Shown here piece by piece: positions 50,104 through 58,261 of a DNA stretch of 64,000 bases. The notes under the pieces were generated by a model. That model did no database searches. It was not told the DNA's origin and saw only the letters and a program-made list of their open reading frames with translations. The first letter of the stretch is position 1, and each line of letters starts with the position of its first letter. Origin of the DNA: Microbacterium telephonicum (GTDB taxonomy: Bacteria; Actinomycetota; Actinomycetes; Actinomycetales; Microbacteriaceae); NCBI RefSeq assembly GCF_003651225.1, contig NZ_RCDB01000002.1, positions 62,001 to 126,000 on the forward strand, read 5' to 3'. The position numbers were made by a program, and so were the translations under genes.

Positions 50104-51566
50104 TGCGTGTCCTCGGCCTCGATCTCGGTGCGGTCGCCCGACCACAGCGTGTGGAAGGTGCCGGGCTTGTCGATGCGCTTGTAGGTGTGGGCGCCGAAGA
50201 AATCGCGCTGCCCCTGGATGAGGGCGGCGGGCAGTCGCTCGGCGCGCAGGCCGTCGTAGTACGCCAGCGACGAGCTGAACGCGGGTGCGGGGATGCCGGC
50301 GCCGGCGGAGACCTGCACGATGTGGCGCCAGGCATCCTGCGCGCGACCGAGGGCCTCGACGAAGTACGGCGCGGTCAGCAGCACCGGCAGGGTGGCGTCG
50401 GCGTCGTAGGCGTCGGCGATGCGGTTGAGGAACTGGGCGCGGATGATGCAGCCGCCGCGCCAGATCTTCGAGACGGCGCCGAGGTCGATCGTCCAGCCGT
50501 ACTGGGCGGCGCCGGCACGGATCTCGTCGAAGCCCTGCGAGTACGCGACGATCTTCGACGCGTACAGCGCGAGGCGCACCTGCTCGACGAACGCGTCGGC
50601 GTCCTCGACGGTGAACGCGTCCTCGGTGGGGCCGGGGAGACCCCCCGAGACCGCGCGCTGCTCGGGGTGGCTCGAAAGCGAGCGGGCGAAAGTGGCCTCG
50701 GCGATGCCGGAGACCGGCACACCCAGGTCGAGGGCCGTCTGCACCGTCCATGCGCCGGTGCCCTTGGCGCCGGCCTGGTCGAGGATGACGTCCACGAGCG
50801 GCTTGCCGGTGGCGGCGTCGGTCTGACGCAGCACCTCGGCGGTGATCTCGATGAGGTAGCTCTCCAGCTCGCCGCGGTTCCACTCGGCGAAGATGTCGGC
50901 GATCTCGGCGGGGCTCTTGCCGGTGCCGCGGCGGATCAGGTCGTAGGCCTCGGCGATGAGCTGCATGTCGGCGTACTCGATGCCGTTGTGCACCATCTTC
51001 ACGAAGTGCCCGGCGCCGTCGTGGCCGATGTGCGTGACGCACGGCTCGCCCTCCGCGACCGCGGCGATGCTCTTGAGGATCGGGCCCAGCGTGACCCACG
51101 CCTCGTCGGGACCGCCCGGCATGAGCGACGGGCCGTTGAGCGCGCCCTCCTCGCCGCCGGAGACGCCCATGCCGACGAAGTTGAACCCGGCCTCGCGCAC
51201 CGCCTTCTCGCGGCGGATGGTGTCGGTGAACAGGCTGTTGCCGCCGTCGATGATGATGTCGCCGGGCTCGAAGACCTCCATGAGCGACTCGATGACCGCA
51301 TCCGTGGGGCGGCCCGCCTTGACCATGATGATCGCGGTGCGCGGCTTCTGCAGGTTCGCGGCGAACTCCTCGTACGAGAAGCCCGGAACGAACTCGGCCT
51401 CGGGGTGCTCGGCGAGCAGCTCGTCGGTCTTGGAGCGCGACCGGTTGTACACGGCGACCGTGTTGCCCTCGCGGCTGGCGAGGTTGCGGGCGAGGTTCGA
51501 TCCCATCACCGCCAACCCGACGACTCCGATGTTGGCGGTGGGCTGGGCCGGTGCGGTTTCGGGCAC
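50100..51566 (-). CDS. gnd: 6-phosphogluconate dehydrogenase, decarboxylating
   Basis: A 488-residue oxidative pentose-phosphate enzyme producing ribulose-5-phosphate and NADPH. Motifs: IGVVGLAVMGSNLARNLA (NADP fold), GMGVSGGEEGALNGPSLMPGG, the catalytic Lys in GHFVKMVHNGIEYADMQLIAEAYDL, and the C-terminal GQRDFFGAHTYKRIDKPGTFHTLWSGDR. The GTG start at 51566 is chosen because GGAG lies 6 bases before it. TAGGCT on the minus strand (51609-51604) is a likely -10. It is divergent from gntK, which makes its substrate. Confidence 0.97.
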   Translation of the reverse strand: MPETAPAQPTANIGVVGLAVMGSNLARNLASREGNTVAVYNRSRSKTDELLAEHPEAEFVPGFSYEEFAANLQKPRTAIIMVKAGRPTDAVIESLMEVFEPGDIIIDGGNSLFTDTIRREKAVREAGFNFVGMGVSGGEEGALNGPSLMPGGPDEAWVTLGPILKSIAAVAEGEPCVTHIGHDGAGHFVKMVHNGIEYADMQLIAEAYDLIRRGTGKSPAEIADIFAEWNRGELESYLIEITAEVLRQTDAATGKPLVDVILDQAGAKGTGAWTVQTALDLGVPVSGIAEATFARSLSSHPEQRAVSGGLPGPTEDAFTVEDADAFVEQVRLALYASKIVAYSQGFDEIRAGAAQYGWTIDLGAVSKIWRGGCIIRAQFLNRIADAYDADATLPVLLTAPYFVEALGRAQDAWRHIVQVSAGAGIPAPAFSSSLAYYDGLRAERLPAALIQGQRDFFGAHTYKRIDKPGTFHTLWSGDRTEIEAEDTH

Positions 51567-51622
51567 AGAGAGCTCCTTGACGATCAGCAGAGGGGTCGAC
51601 TCCAGCCTAGTCTCGCCGCGGC

Positions 51623-51645
51623 GTGCGTGACCGGGTGTGACGCAC
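51623..51645. promoter_or_regulatory. Inverted repeat in the gnd-gntK divergent promoter region
   Basis: GTGCGT-N11-ACGCAC is centred between the two genes, 22 bases before the gntK start and upstream of the gnd -10. A plausible operator shared by the gluconate genes; the regulator is not in the window. Confidence 0.45.
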
Positions 51646-51666
51646 CGGCCATGACAGGATGCCGTC

Positions 51667-52155
51667 ATGCGCATCGTCGTCATGGGGCCCAGCGGATCCG
51701 GCAAGTCGCTCGTGGGCGCCGCGCTGGCCGCCCGGATGCGGTCGCGCTTCGTCGACGGCGACGACCTGCATCCGCGGGCCAACGTCGCCAAGATGGCGGC
51801 CGGACACCCTCTGACGGATGCCGATCGCGAGCCGTGGCTGGCCGCGGTGGCCGCCGTGCTCGCGCAGGAGACGTCGATGGTCGTGGCCTGCTCGGCGCTG
51901 CGCCGCGTCTACCGCGACGGCATCCGCGCGGGTGTCGGGGGGGTCGCGTTCGTCGAACTCGTCGTGCCGGAGGCGCAGCTGCGCACGCGGATGGGCCGGC
52001 GGGACCACTTCATGCCGGCGAGCCTGCTCGACTCGCAGCTGGCGACGCTCGAGCCGCTCGCGACCGACGAGGTCGGCATCCGTGTCGCCAACGACGCCGA
52101 CCTGGAGTCGGTCGTGTCGCGGATCTCGGGACTGTTGACTCAGTCCTTGCGGTAG
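51667..52155 (+). CDS. gntK: Gluconokinase
   Basis: A 162-residue P-loop kinase that phosphorylates gluconate to 6-phosphogluconate, the substrate of the divergent gnd product. Walker A is VMGPSGSGKSLVGAALA; then RFVDGDDLHPRANVAKMAAGHPLTDADREPWL, which is highly characteristic, and ACSALRRVYRD and HFMPASLLDSQLATLEPL. The ATG lies 6 bases after CAGGAT, a weak leaderless-type -10. Its last 16 bases overlap the 3' end of a small gene on the other strand. Confidence 0.95.
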   Translation: MRIVVMGPSGSGKSLVGAALAARMRSRFVDGDDLHPRANVAKMAAGHPLTDADREPWLAAVAAVLAQETSMVVACSALRRVYRDGIRAGVGGVAFVELVVPEAQLRTRMGRRDHFMPASLLDSQLATLEPLATDEVGIRVANDADLESVVSRISGLLTQSLR

Positions 52156-52262
52156 TTTTCGCGGCCCAGCGCGAACAGCGCGCCGAACGCGGCGAGGGCC
52201 GAACCCACCGACATGAGGCCGATCAGCCAGAGCAGCGCGTGCGACATCCAGCCGTAGTCCAT
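52140..52262 (-). CDS. Small single-helix membrane protein (40 residues), hypothetical
   Basis: Reads MDYGWMSHALLWLIGLMSVG, then SALAAFGALFALGRENYRKD and stop. One membrane helix (about 8-30) with a charged C-terminus. It has a strong ribosome site, GGAGGAG ending 6 bases before the ATG, which supports real translation. It converges on and overlaps the end of gntK by 16 bases. No family recognised. Confidence 0.65.
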   Translation of the reverse strand: MDYGWMSHALLWLIGLMSVGSALAAFGALFALGRENYRKD

Positions 52263-52317
52263 GGGGTCTCCTCCGGTGCGGGTCGATGGGGAGTCTTCAT
52301 GCTACCGGCGGCGCTGG

Positions 52318-52476
52318 TAGAGTGGTGACGACTTCGGCGAGGGACGCGCTCCGGCGCGATCCGTGATCGACGCGGTGATAGCCCGGTGGCTTGTCCACGT
52401 GGCCTCCTCACGCGCGTGCGTTCGAGTCGAATCCACAGACCCCACATCAAGGGCGCACCGCCCGAAGGAGAACATC
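52318..52476 (+). promoter_or_regulatory. Promoter and long leader of rplY
   Basis: TAGAGT at 52318-52323 in GGTAGAGTGGTG is a good -10. It leaves an untranslated leader of about 145 bases before rplY, much longer than its neighbours' leaders. Autogenous control of a ribosomal protein through this leader is possible; no known motif was recognised. Confidence 0.5.
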
Positions 52477-53103
52477 ATGTCGACCGAGACCGACACCAAG
52501 GTCATCGCCGAAACCCGCGAGAACTTCGGCAAGGGCTTCGCGCGTCGCCTGCGCGCCGCCGGCCAGATCCCCGCCGTCATCTACGGCCACGGCACCGACC
52601 CGGTGCACGTCGCGCTGCCGGGCCACCAGGTCTCGCTGCTCATCCGCCGCGCCAACGCGGTGCTCGAGCTCGAGGTCGACGGCAAGCAGCAGCTCACGCT
52701 CGTCAAGGACGTGCAGAAGGACCCGGTGCACCAGATCATCGAGCACATCGACCTGCTCGTCGTGAAGAAGGGCGAGAAGGTCCAGGTCGACGTCCCCGTC
52801 GTCGTCATCGGTGAGCCGGCCGCCGGCACCATCGCCAACCTCGACAACGCGACCGTGTCGCTCGAGGTCGAGGCCACCCACATCCCGCAGCACGTCGAGG
52901 TCGACGTCGAGGGCCTGGAGGACGGCACGCACGTGACCGCCGCCGACCTGAAGCTGCCCAAGGGCGCCGCGCTCGTGACCGAGGGCGAGACCCTCATCGT
53001 CGCGATCGCCGTCCCGGCCGCGACCATCGCGGAGGCCGACGAGATCGAGGCCGCCGACGAGGCCGTCGCCGAGGAGCAGTCCGAAGAGGCCGCCGCCGAG
53101 TAA
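52477..53103 (+). CDS. rplY: 50S ribosomal protein L25 (general stress protein CTC form)
   Basis: A 208-residue long-form L25 that binds 5S rRNA. The N-terminal L25 domain has RENFGKGFARRLRAAGQIPAVIYGHGTDPVHVALPG. The TL5 C-terminal beta-domain (QKDPVHQIIEHIDLLVVKKGEKVQVDVPVVVIGEP...) is followed by an acidic tail rich in Glu/Ala. AAGGAG precedes the ATG by 7 bases. The pairing rplY-pth is conserved in many bacteria and seen here. Confidence 0.97.
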   Translation: MSTETDTKVIAETRENFGKGFARRLRAAGQIPAVIYGHGTDPVHVALPGHQVSLLIRRANAVLELEVDGKQQLTLVKDVQKDPVHQIIEHIDLLVVKKGEKVQVDVPVVVIGEPAAGTIANLDNATVSLEVEATHIPQHVEVDVEGLEDGTHVTAADLKLPKGAALVTEGETLIVAIAVPAATIAEADEIEAADEAVAEEQSEEAAAE

Positions 53104-53117
53104 GGCGCATCCCTTCC

Positions 53118-53155
53118 GGAGCCCGTCACCGCCGCACGTCGGCGTGGCGGGCTCC
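53118..53155 (+). terminator. Terminator or attenuator between rplY and pth
   Basis: GGAGCCCG (53118-53125) pairs with CGGGCTCC (53148-53155). A second stem CGCCG/CGGCG lies inside, separated by an internal loop. It sits 15 bases past the rplY stop; pth starts 30 bases later, so readthrough is likely needed for pth unless it has its own promoter. Confidence 0.65.
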
Positions 53156-53184
53156 GTCCGTCCGGCCCGTCGAGAGAGGACAGC

Positions 53185-53769
53185 ATGGCAGGCACCTGGC
53201 TCATCGTGGGGCTCGGCAATCCCGGCCCGCGCTACGAGGCGACCCGTCACAACATCGGGCAGATGGTGATCGACGAGCTCGCGGCGCGACGCGGCGAGAC
53301 CCTGCGCGCGCACAAGGCGAACGCGCGGGTCGCCGAGACGTGGCTGCGCCCCGGCGCCGCGAAGCTCGTGCTCGCCAAGCCGAACTCGTTCATGAACGTG
53401 TCGGGCGGGCCGGTCTCGAGCCTCGCGAAGTTCTACGACGTGCCCGCCGAGCGGGTCGTCGTCGTGCACGACGAGCTCGACATCCCGTTCGACACCATCA
53501 AGCTCAAGACCGGTGGCGGCCACGGCGGCCACAACGGCGTGCGCGACGTCGCGAAGGCTCTCGGCACGCCGGAGTTCCCGCGCGTGCGGGTCGGCGTCGG
53601 CCGTCCGCCGGGCCGTCAGGACCCCGCCGACTGGGTGCTCGACCCGTTCGGATCCGCCGAACGCACCCAGCTGCCGCTGCTGATCGGCGACGCCGCCGAC
53701 GCCGTGGAGCTGCTCGTCGAGGACGGCCTGCTCGCCGCCCAGCAGAAGCACCACGCCCCCCGCGCCTGA
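53185..53769 (+). CDS. pth: Peptidyl-tRNA hydrolase
   Basis: A 194-residue enzyme that recycles peptidyl-tRNAs. Signature [22 protein letters not shown] holds the catalytic His; [45 protein letters not shown] and [13 protein letters not shown] are also conserved. GAGAGGA precedes the ATG. It follows rplY. Confidence 0.96.
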   Translation: MAGTWLIVGLGNPGPRYEATRHNIGQMVIDELAARRGETLRAHKANARVAETWLRPGAAKLVLAKPNSFMNVSGGPVSSLAKFYDVPAERVVVVHDELDIPFDTIKLKTGGGHGGHNGVRDVAKALGTPEFPRVRVGVGRPPGRQDPADWVLDPFGSAERTQLPLLIGDAADAVELLVEDGLLAAQQKHHAPRA

Positions 53770-53834
53770 CGCCGGGGTCGCCCGCGCGGGCGGGAGTGCG
53801 TGTGCAGCAGCTCGCGACATCCGCCCGATTGGCG

Positions 53835-53949
53835 TGTCACGCGAATGGTGCGGTGCGGGTGCTGTGGGCGACCGTTCATGTGACAGCGGCCGGCTGCGTG
53901 TCACGCGAATGGTGCGGTGCGGGTGCTGCCGGCGACCGTTTGTGTGACA
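53835..53949. repeat. R2 doublet (two 51-bp palindromic elements, 13-bp spacer)
   Basis: Elements 53835-53885 and 53899-53949 begin TGTCACGCGAAT and end GTTCATGTGACA or GTTTGTGTGACA. They are nearly identical to each other and separated by exactly 13 bases. It lies between converging pth and the gene at 54025, as the larger array does between its converging genes. The remaining gap bases on either side show no gene. Confidence 0.9.
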
Positions 53950-54024
53950 TCCCCCGTGCGGGCAAGCGCTGCGGACGCACCACCGCCGCCCCACCAACGG
54001 CCCACCGGCCCCCGCCCCGGCGGG

Positions 54025-54567
54025 CTATGCCGCGGCGGAGAGAGCGACCGTGAGCAGCGCGAAGAACAGCACGGGGCCGAGCGCCGAGGCGACGACGGCG
54101 CCGATTCCCCAGCCCATGCCGCGGCGGGTCGCGATCGCGACGACGCCGAGGATCAGGCCGAGCACGCCGAGCACCGTCCCGATCCAGAAGGCGAGTTCGC
54201 CGGTAAGCACCCAGGCGCGCACGGGGCTCAGCGCGGCGAGGTCGCCGGTGCCGGTCAGCAGAGGATCGAGGTCGGCTCCGGCGCGGATGCGGAAGCCGGC
54301 GATCGCGCCGATCACCGTGGCCCCGACGGTCGCCAGTGCCGCCATCGCGAACGCCACGACACCCAGCGTCGCGCGTCGCGCCGCGGGCGCCGGCTGCCCG
54401 AACCCCGCCGCCGGGAGCACGCCCGACGGAGGGAGGTAGCCGGTGGGCGCGGTGAAGGCGGGAGACGCCGGCGCGGGGGCGACCGCGCCCGGTCCCGAAG
54501 GAGCCACCTGCTGCGGCGGCACGGCGGCGGGGACCGGCGGGACGGGTGGGGGAGTCTGGTCGCTCAC
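54025..54567 (-). CDS. Proline-rich membrane protein (DUF4190-like)
   Basis: A 180-residue protein. A Pro/Ala-rich cytoplasmic region (about 1-65) precedes three membrane helices (near 68-92, 118-145, 152-178). Glycine-rich pairs such as GTVLGVLGLILGVVAIATRRGMGWGIGAVV resemble DUF4190 proteins, common and uncharacterised in actinobacteria. It is divergent from mfd. No enzymatic motif is visible. Confidence 0.75.
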   Translation of the reverse strand: MSDQTPPPVPPVPAAVPPQQVAPSGPGAVAPAPASPAFTAPTGYLPPSGVLPAAGFGQPAPAARRATLGVVAFAMAALATVGATVIGAIAGFRIRAGADLDPLLTGTGDLAALSPVRAWVLTGELAFWIGTVLGVLGLILGVVAIATRRGMGWGIGAVVASALGPVLFFALLTVALSAAA

Positions 54568-54630
54568 GTCGTCATCCTAGGCGGCGGTCCGTCCGCGACC
54601 GGTGTCCCCGGCCGGTCCTAGACTTGTCCG

Positions 54631-57600
54631 GTGACAGTTCCCGGGATCGTGCGCGCCCTCGAACAGGCTGACGAGGTGGCGGGCGTCCTGGATGCCGCCG
54701 TCGTCGACGCCGACTTCTCCGCCGTCACGGGGCTCGACGCCCCGCTGCTGGCGGCACTGCTCGAACGGCGCCGCACCGCAGGCAAACCCTCGTCCTTGCT
54801 GGCCATCGCCCCCACCGGGCGCCGCGCCGAAGCGCTCGGTGCCGCGCTGGAGAGCCTGATGCCCGGCGTGCGCGTGCTCCACTTCCCGGCGTGGGAGACC
54901 CTCCCTCACGAACGACTCAGCCCGTCGGCCGAGACGGTGGGCCGCCGCCTCGACGTGCTCCGCACGATCGCCGCGTGGGACGGCACGGCGCCGCTCGTGG
55001 TCACCGCGTCGGTGCGCAGCGCGCTGCAGCCCGTCGCCGACGGTCTCACCGATGCCGGCGCCGTCGAGCTGGCGGCGGGCGCCCGCGGTCTCGACCTCGA
55101 CGACGTCGTGCGGCGACTGATCGACCTCGCCTACCACCGGGTCGACATGGTGTCGCGTCGCGGCGAGTTCGCGGTGCGCGGCGGCATCCTCGACGTCTTC
55201 CCACCCACCGCCGACCACCCGGTGCGCGTCGAGTTCTTCGGCGACGAGGTCGACCAGCTGCGCGCCTTCTCGGTCGCCGACCAGCGGTCGCTGCCCGGTG
55301 AGGTCGCGGGAGTCACCCTCATCCCGGCGCGCGAGCTGCTGCTCACCCCCGAGGTGCGGGAGCGCGCCGCCGGCCTGCACGACCGCTTCCCGGGCCTCGC
55401 GGGGATGCTCGAGAAGATGAGCGAAGGCATCCCCGTCGAGGGGATGGAGTCGCTGCTGCCCGCGCTCACGACGGTCGTCCCGCTCGTGGACTACCTGCCC
55501 GCCGGTACCGCGACCGCCGTCGTCGACCCGGAGCGTTCGGTCACTCGCGCGATCACGCTCGGCGAGACCAACCGCGAATTCCTGCAGGCGGCGTGGAGTG
55601 CGGCGACCGCCGGTGCCGACACGCCCGTCGACCTCGGATCCGGCGACTTCCTCAGCCTCCCGCAGCTGCGCGAGGCCGTCCAGGACCGTGGCGGGGTGTG
55701 GTGGACGCTCAGCGGCTTCGACTCGGGCGCGGCGGATGCCGAAGCCGAGGGTCTGGTCGAGGCGGCCTACGGCGCCCGGCGCATGCCGGGCAGCGCCGTG
55801 CCGTCGTTCCAGGGGAACGTCGACGGTGCGACCGCCCACATCGGCGCGCTGCTGGCCGACGGCTGGCGCGTCGTGGTCGCGGCATCGGGGTCGGGACTGG
55901 TCGACCGTGCCCGCGACGTGCTCGCCGAACGCGGGCTCGCAGCCCGCACCGACGAGGGCCTCATGACCCCGCCCGAGCCGGGCGTCGCCGTCGCCGTCGT
56001 CGCGCGGCTGGAGGCCGGCTTCCAGTCCGCCGAGGCCAAGCTCGCCGTCTTCACCGAGAGCGAGTTCTACGGGCGCACGATCGGCGGCGACTCGCGTGTC
56101 GTGAAGAAGCTCGCCTCGCGCCGCCGCAACGTCGTCGACCCGCTGCAGCTCAAGGCCGGCGACCATGTCGTCCACTCGACGCACGGCATCGGCCGGTTCG
56201 TCGAGCTCGTGCAGCGGGAGGTGTCCTCGGGCGGTCGCAACGCCGTCAAGAGCACCCGCGAGTACCTCGTGCTCGAGTACGCGCCGTCCAAGCGCGGTCA
56301 CCCCGGCGACAAGCTGTTCGTACCCACCGACCAGCTCGATCTGCTGTCGAAGTACGTCGGCGGCGAGGCGCCCGCCCTGTCGAAGATGGGCGGCAGCGAT
56401 TGGGCCGCCGCGAAGGGCAAGGCGCGCAAGGCGGTGCGCGACATCGCCGTCGAGCTCGTGAAGCTCTACTCCGCCCGCATGGCCGCGAAGGGCCACGCGT
56501 TCGGTCCCGACACGCCCTGGCAGCGCGAGCTGGAGGAGGCGTTCCCGTTCGCCGAGACCGCCGATCAGCTGCAGACGATCGACGAGATCAAGGCCGACAT
56601 GGAACGGCCGATCCCCATGGACCGCCTGCTGTCGGGCGACGTCGGCTTCGGCAAGACCGAGGTGGCGGTGCGCGCCGCGTTCAAGGCGATCCAGGACGGC
56701 AAGCAGGTCGCGATGCTCGTGCCGACGACGCTGCTCGTGAAGCAGCACCTCGAGACGTTCCAGGAGCGCTTCGCCGGGTTCCCGGTGAAGGTGCGTCCGC
56801 TGTCGCGGTTCCAGTCCGACAAGGAGGCGCGCGACACGCTCGCCGGGATCACCGACGGCACCGTCGACATGGTCATCGGCACGCACCGCATCCTCACCGA
56901 GAAGGTGCTCTTCAAAGACCTCGGGCTGATGATCATCGACGAGGAGCAGCGGTTCGGCGTCGAGCACAAAGACGCGCTGAAGAAGCTGAAGACGAACGTC
57001 GACATCCTCGCCATGAGCGCCACGCCCATCCCGCGCACACTCGAGATGGCCGTCACCGGCATCCGGGAGATGTCGACGCTGGCCACCCCGCCCGAGGACC
57101 GGCATCCGATCCTGTCCTACGTCGGCCCGCGCAGCGACAAGCAGATCGCCGCGGCGATCCGCCGCGAGATGCTGCGCGAGGGCCAGGTGTTCTACGTGCA
57201 CAACCGGGTGCAGTCGATCCAGCGCGTCGCCGCGCAGCTGGCCGAACTCGTCCCCGAGGCGCGCATCGTCGTCGCCCATGGACAGATGGGCGAGCACGCC
57301 CTGGAGCAGGTCGTCGACGACTTCTGGGAGCGCAAGGCCGACGTACTCGTCTCGACGACGATCATCGAGACGGGCCTGGACATCTCCAACGCGAACACGA
57401 TCATCATCGACCGCGCCGACAAGTACGGTCTGAGCCAGCTGCACCAGCTGCGCGGTCGCGTGGGCCGCGGCCGCGAGCGCGCGTACGCGTACTTCCTCTA
57501 CGACGAGCTCAAGCCGCTCAGCGAGACCGCCGCCGACCGCCTCGAGACGATCGCGGTGAACAACGATCTCGGCTCGGGGATGCAGGTGGCGCTGAAGGAC

Positions 57601-58230
57601 CTCGAGATCCGCGGCGCCGGCAACCTGCTGGGCGCTGAGCAGGCCGGCCACATCGCGGGCGTCGGCTTCGACCTGTACCTGCGGATGATCGGGGAGGCCG
57701 TCGCGACGTTCCGCGGCGAGGACACCGAAGGGCCGACCGAGCTGCGCCTGGAGCTGCCCGTCGATGCGCGCATCCCGGAGTCGTACATCGACGCCGAACG
57801 TCTGCGTCTGGAGGCGTACCAGAAGCTGTCGGCGGCGGCATCCGTCACGGCGAAGGACGACGCGATCGATCTCGTCATCGATGAGCTGCGCGACCGCTAC
57901 GGCGAGCCGCCCCGCGAAGTGGAGGGCCTGTTCGCGATCGCACGACTGCGCCGTCGGGCGGCCCGCTCGCAACTGTCGGACGTGGTCGCGATGGGCCCGA
58001 ACCTGCGGATCGCCCCGGCGCACCTGCCCGACTCGCTGCGAGTGCGCCTGCAGCGCCTGCACCCGAAGGCGAAGGTGCTCGCCGGGGGCGACGCGATGAT
58101 CGTGCCGCTGCCGAGCGCCGGTGGCGAACCGCTCGCGGATGCCGACCTCATGGCGTGGACGGCGCAGCTGCTCGACCAGATCTTCCCGCTGCCCGCGCCC
58201 GAGCCCGCCACCGCCGCTCCGGCGACCTGA
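54631..58230 (+). CDS. mfd: Transcription-repair coupling factor
   Basis: A 1199-residue translocase that removes stalled RNA polymerase and recruits UvrA. The N-terminal UvrB-like part contains TGRRAEALGAALESLMPG and HFPAWETLPHERLSP. The RNA-polymerase-interacting domain includes GDHVVHSTHGIGRFVEL. The helicase motifs are LSGDVGFGKTEVAVRAAF, IIDEEQRFGVEHK, MSATPIPRTL and the end RGRVGRGRERAYAYFLY. A C-terminal TRCF domain follows. The GTG start is 6 bases after TAGACT (54619-54624), leaderless. Length agrees with the family. Confidence 0.97.
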   Translation: MTVPGIVRALEQADEVAGVLDAAVVDADFSAVTGLDAPLLAALLERRRTAGKPSSLLAIAPTGRRAEALGAALESLMPGVRVLHFPAWETLPHERLSPSAETVGRRLDVLRTIAAWDGTAPLVVTASVRSALQPVADGLTDAGAVELAAGARGLDLDDVVRRLIDLAYHRVDMVSRRGEFAVRGGILDVFPPTADHPVRVEFFGDEVDQLRAFSVADQRSLPGEVAGVTLIPARELLLTPEVRERAAGLHDRFPGLAGMLEKMSEGIPVEGMESLLPALTTVVPLVDYLPAGTATAVVDPERSVTRAITLGETNREFLQAAWSAATAGADTPVDLGSGDFLSLPQLREAVQDRGGVWWTLSGFDSGAADAEAEGLVEAAYGARRMPGSAVPSFQGNVDGATAHIGALLADGWRVVVAASGSGLVDRARDVLAERGLAARTDEGLMTPPEPGVAVAVVARLEAGFQSAEAKLAVFTESEFYGRTIGGDSRVVKKLASRRRNVVDPLQLKAGDHVVHSTHGIGRFVELVQREVSSGGRNAVKSTREYLVLEYAPSKRGHPGDKLFVPTDQLDLLSKYVGGEAPALSKMGGSDWAAAKGKARKAVRDIAVELVKLYSARMAAKGHAFGPDTPWQRELEEAFPFAETADQLQTIDEIKADMERPIPMDRLLSGDVGFGKTEVAVRAAFKAIQDGKQVAMLVPTTLLVKQHLETFQERFAGFPVKVRPLSRFQSDKEARDTLAGITDGTVDMVIGTHRILTEKVLFKDLGLMIIDEEQRFGVEHKDALKKLKTNVDILAMSATPIPRTLEMAVTGIREMSTLATPPEDRHPILSYVGPRSDKQIAAAIRREMLREGQVFYVHNRVQSIQRVAAQLAELVPEARIVVAHGQMGEHALEQVVDDFWERKADVLVSTTIIETGLDISNANTIIIDRADKYGLSQLHQLRGRVGRGRERAYAYFLYDELKPLSETAADRLETIAVNNDLGSGMQVALKDLEIRGAGNLLGAEQAGHIAGVGFDLYLRMIGEAVATFRGEDTEGPTELRLELPVDARIPESYIDAERLRLEAYQKLSAAASVTAKDDAIDLVIDELRDRYGEPPREVEGLFAIARLRRRAARSQLSDVVAMGPNLRIAPAHLPDSLRVRLQRLHPKAKVLAGGDAMIVPLPSAGGEPLADADLMAWTAQLLDQIFPLPAPEPATAAPAT

Positions 58231-58261
58231 TCCGGCAGCGTGCGCGCCGGCCGCCGCGGTC

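Noticed and set aside
44286-53949. The R2 ends (GTGTGACA/TGTCACAC) as further LacI operators
   Set aside because: The half-sites resemble TGTGAC/GTCACA, but spacing and symmetry differ (27- or 13-base gaps rather than a compact 16-bp palindrome), and they lie downstream of converging genes.
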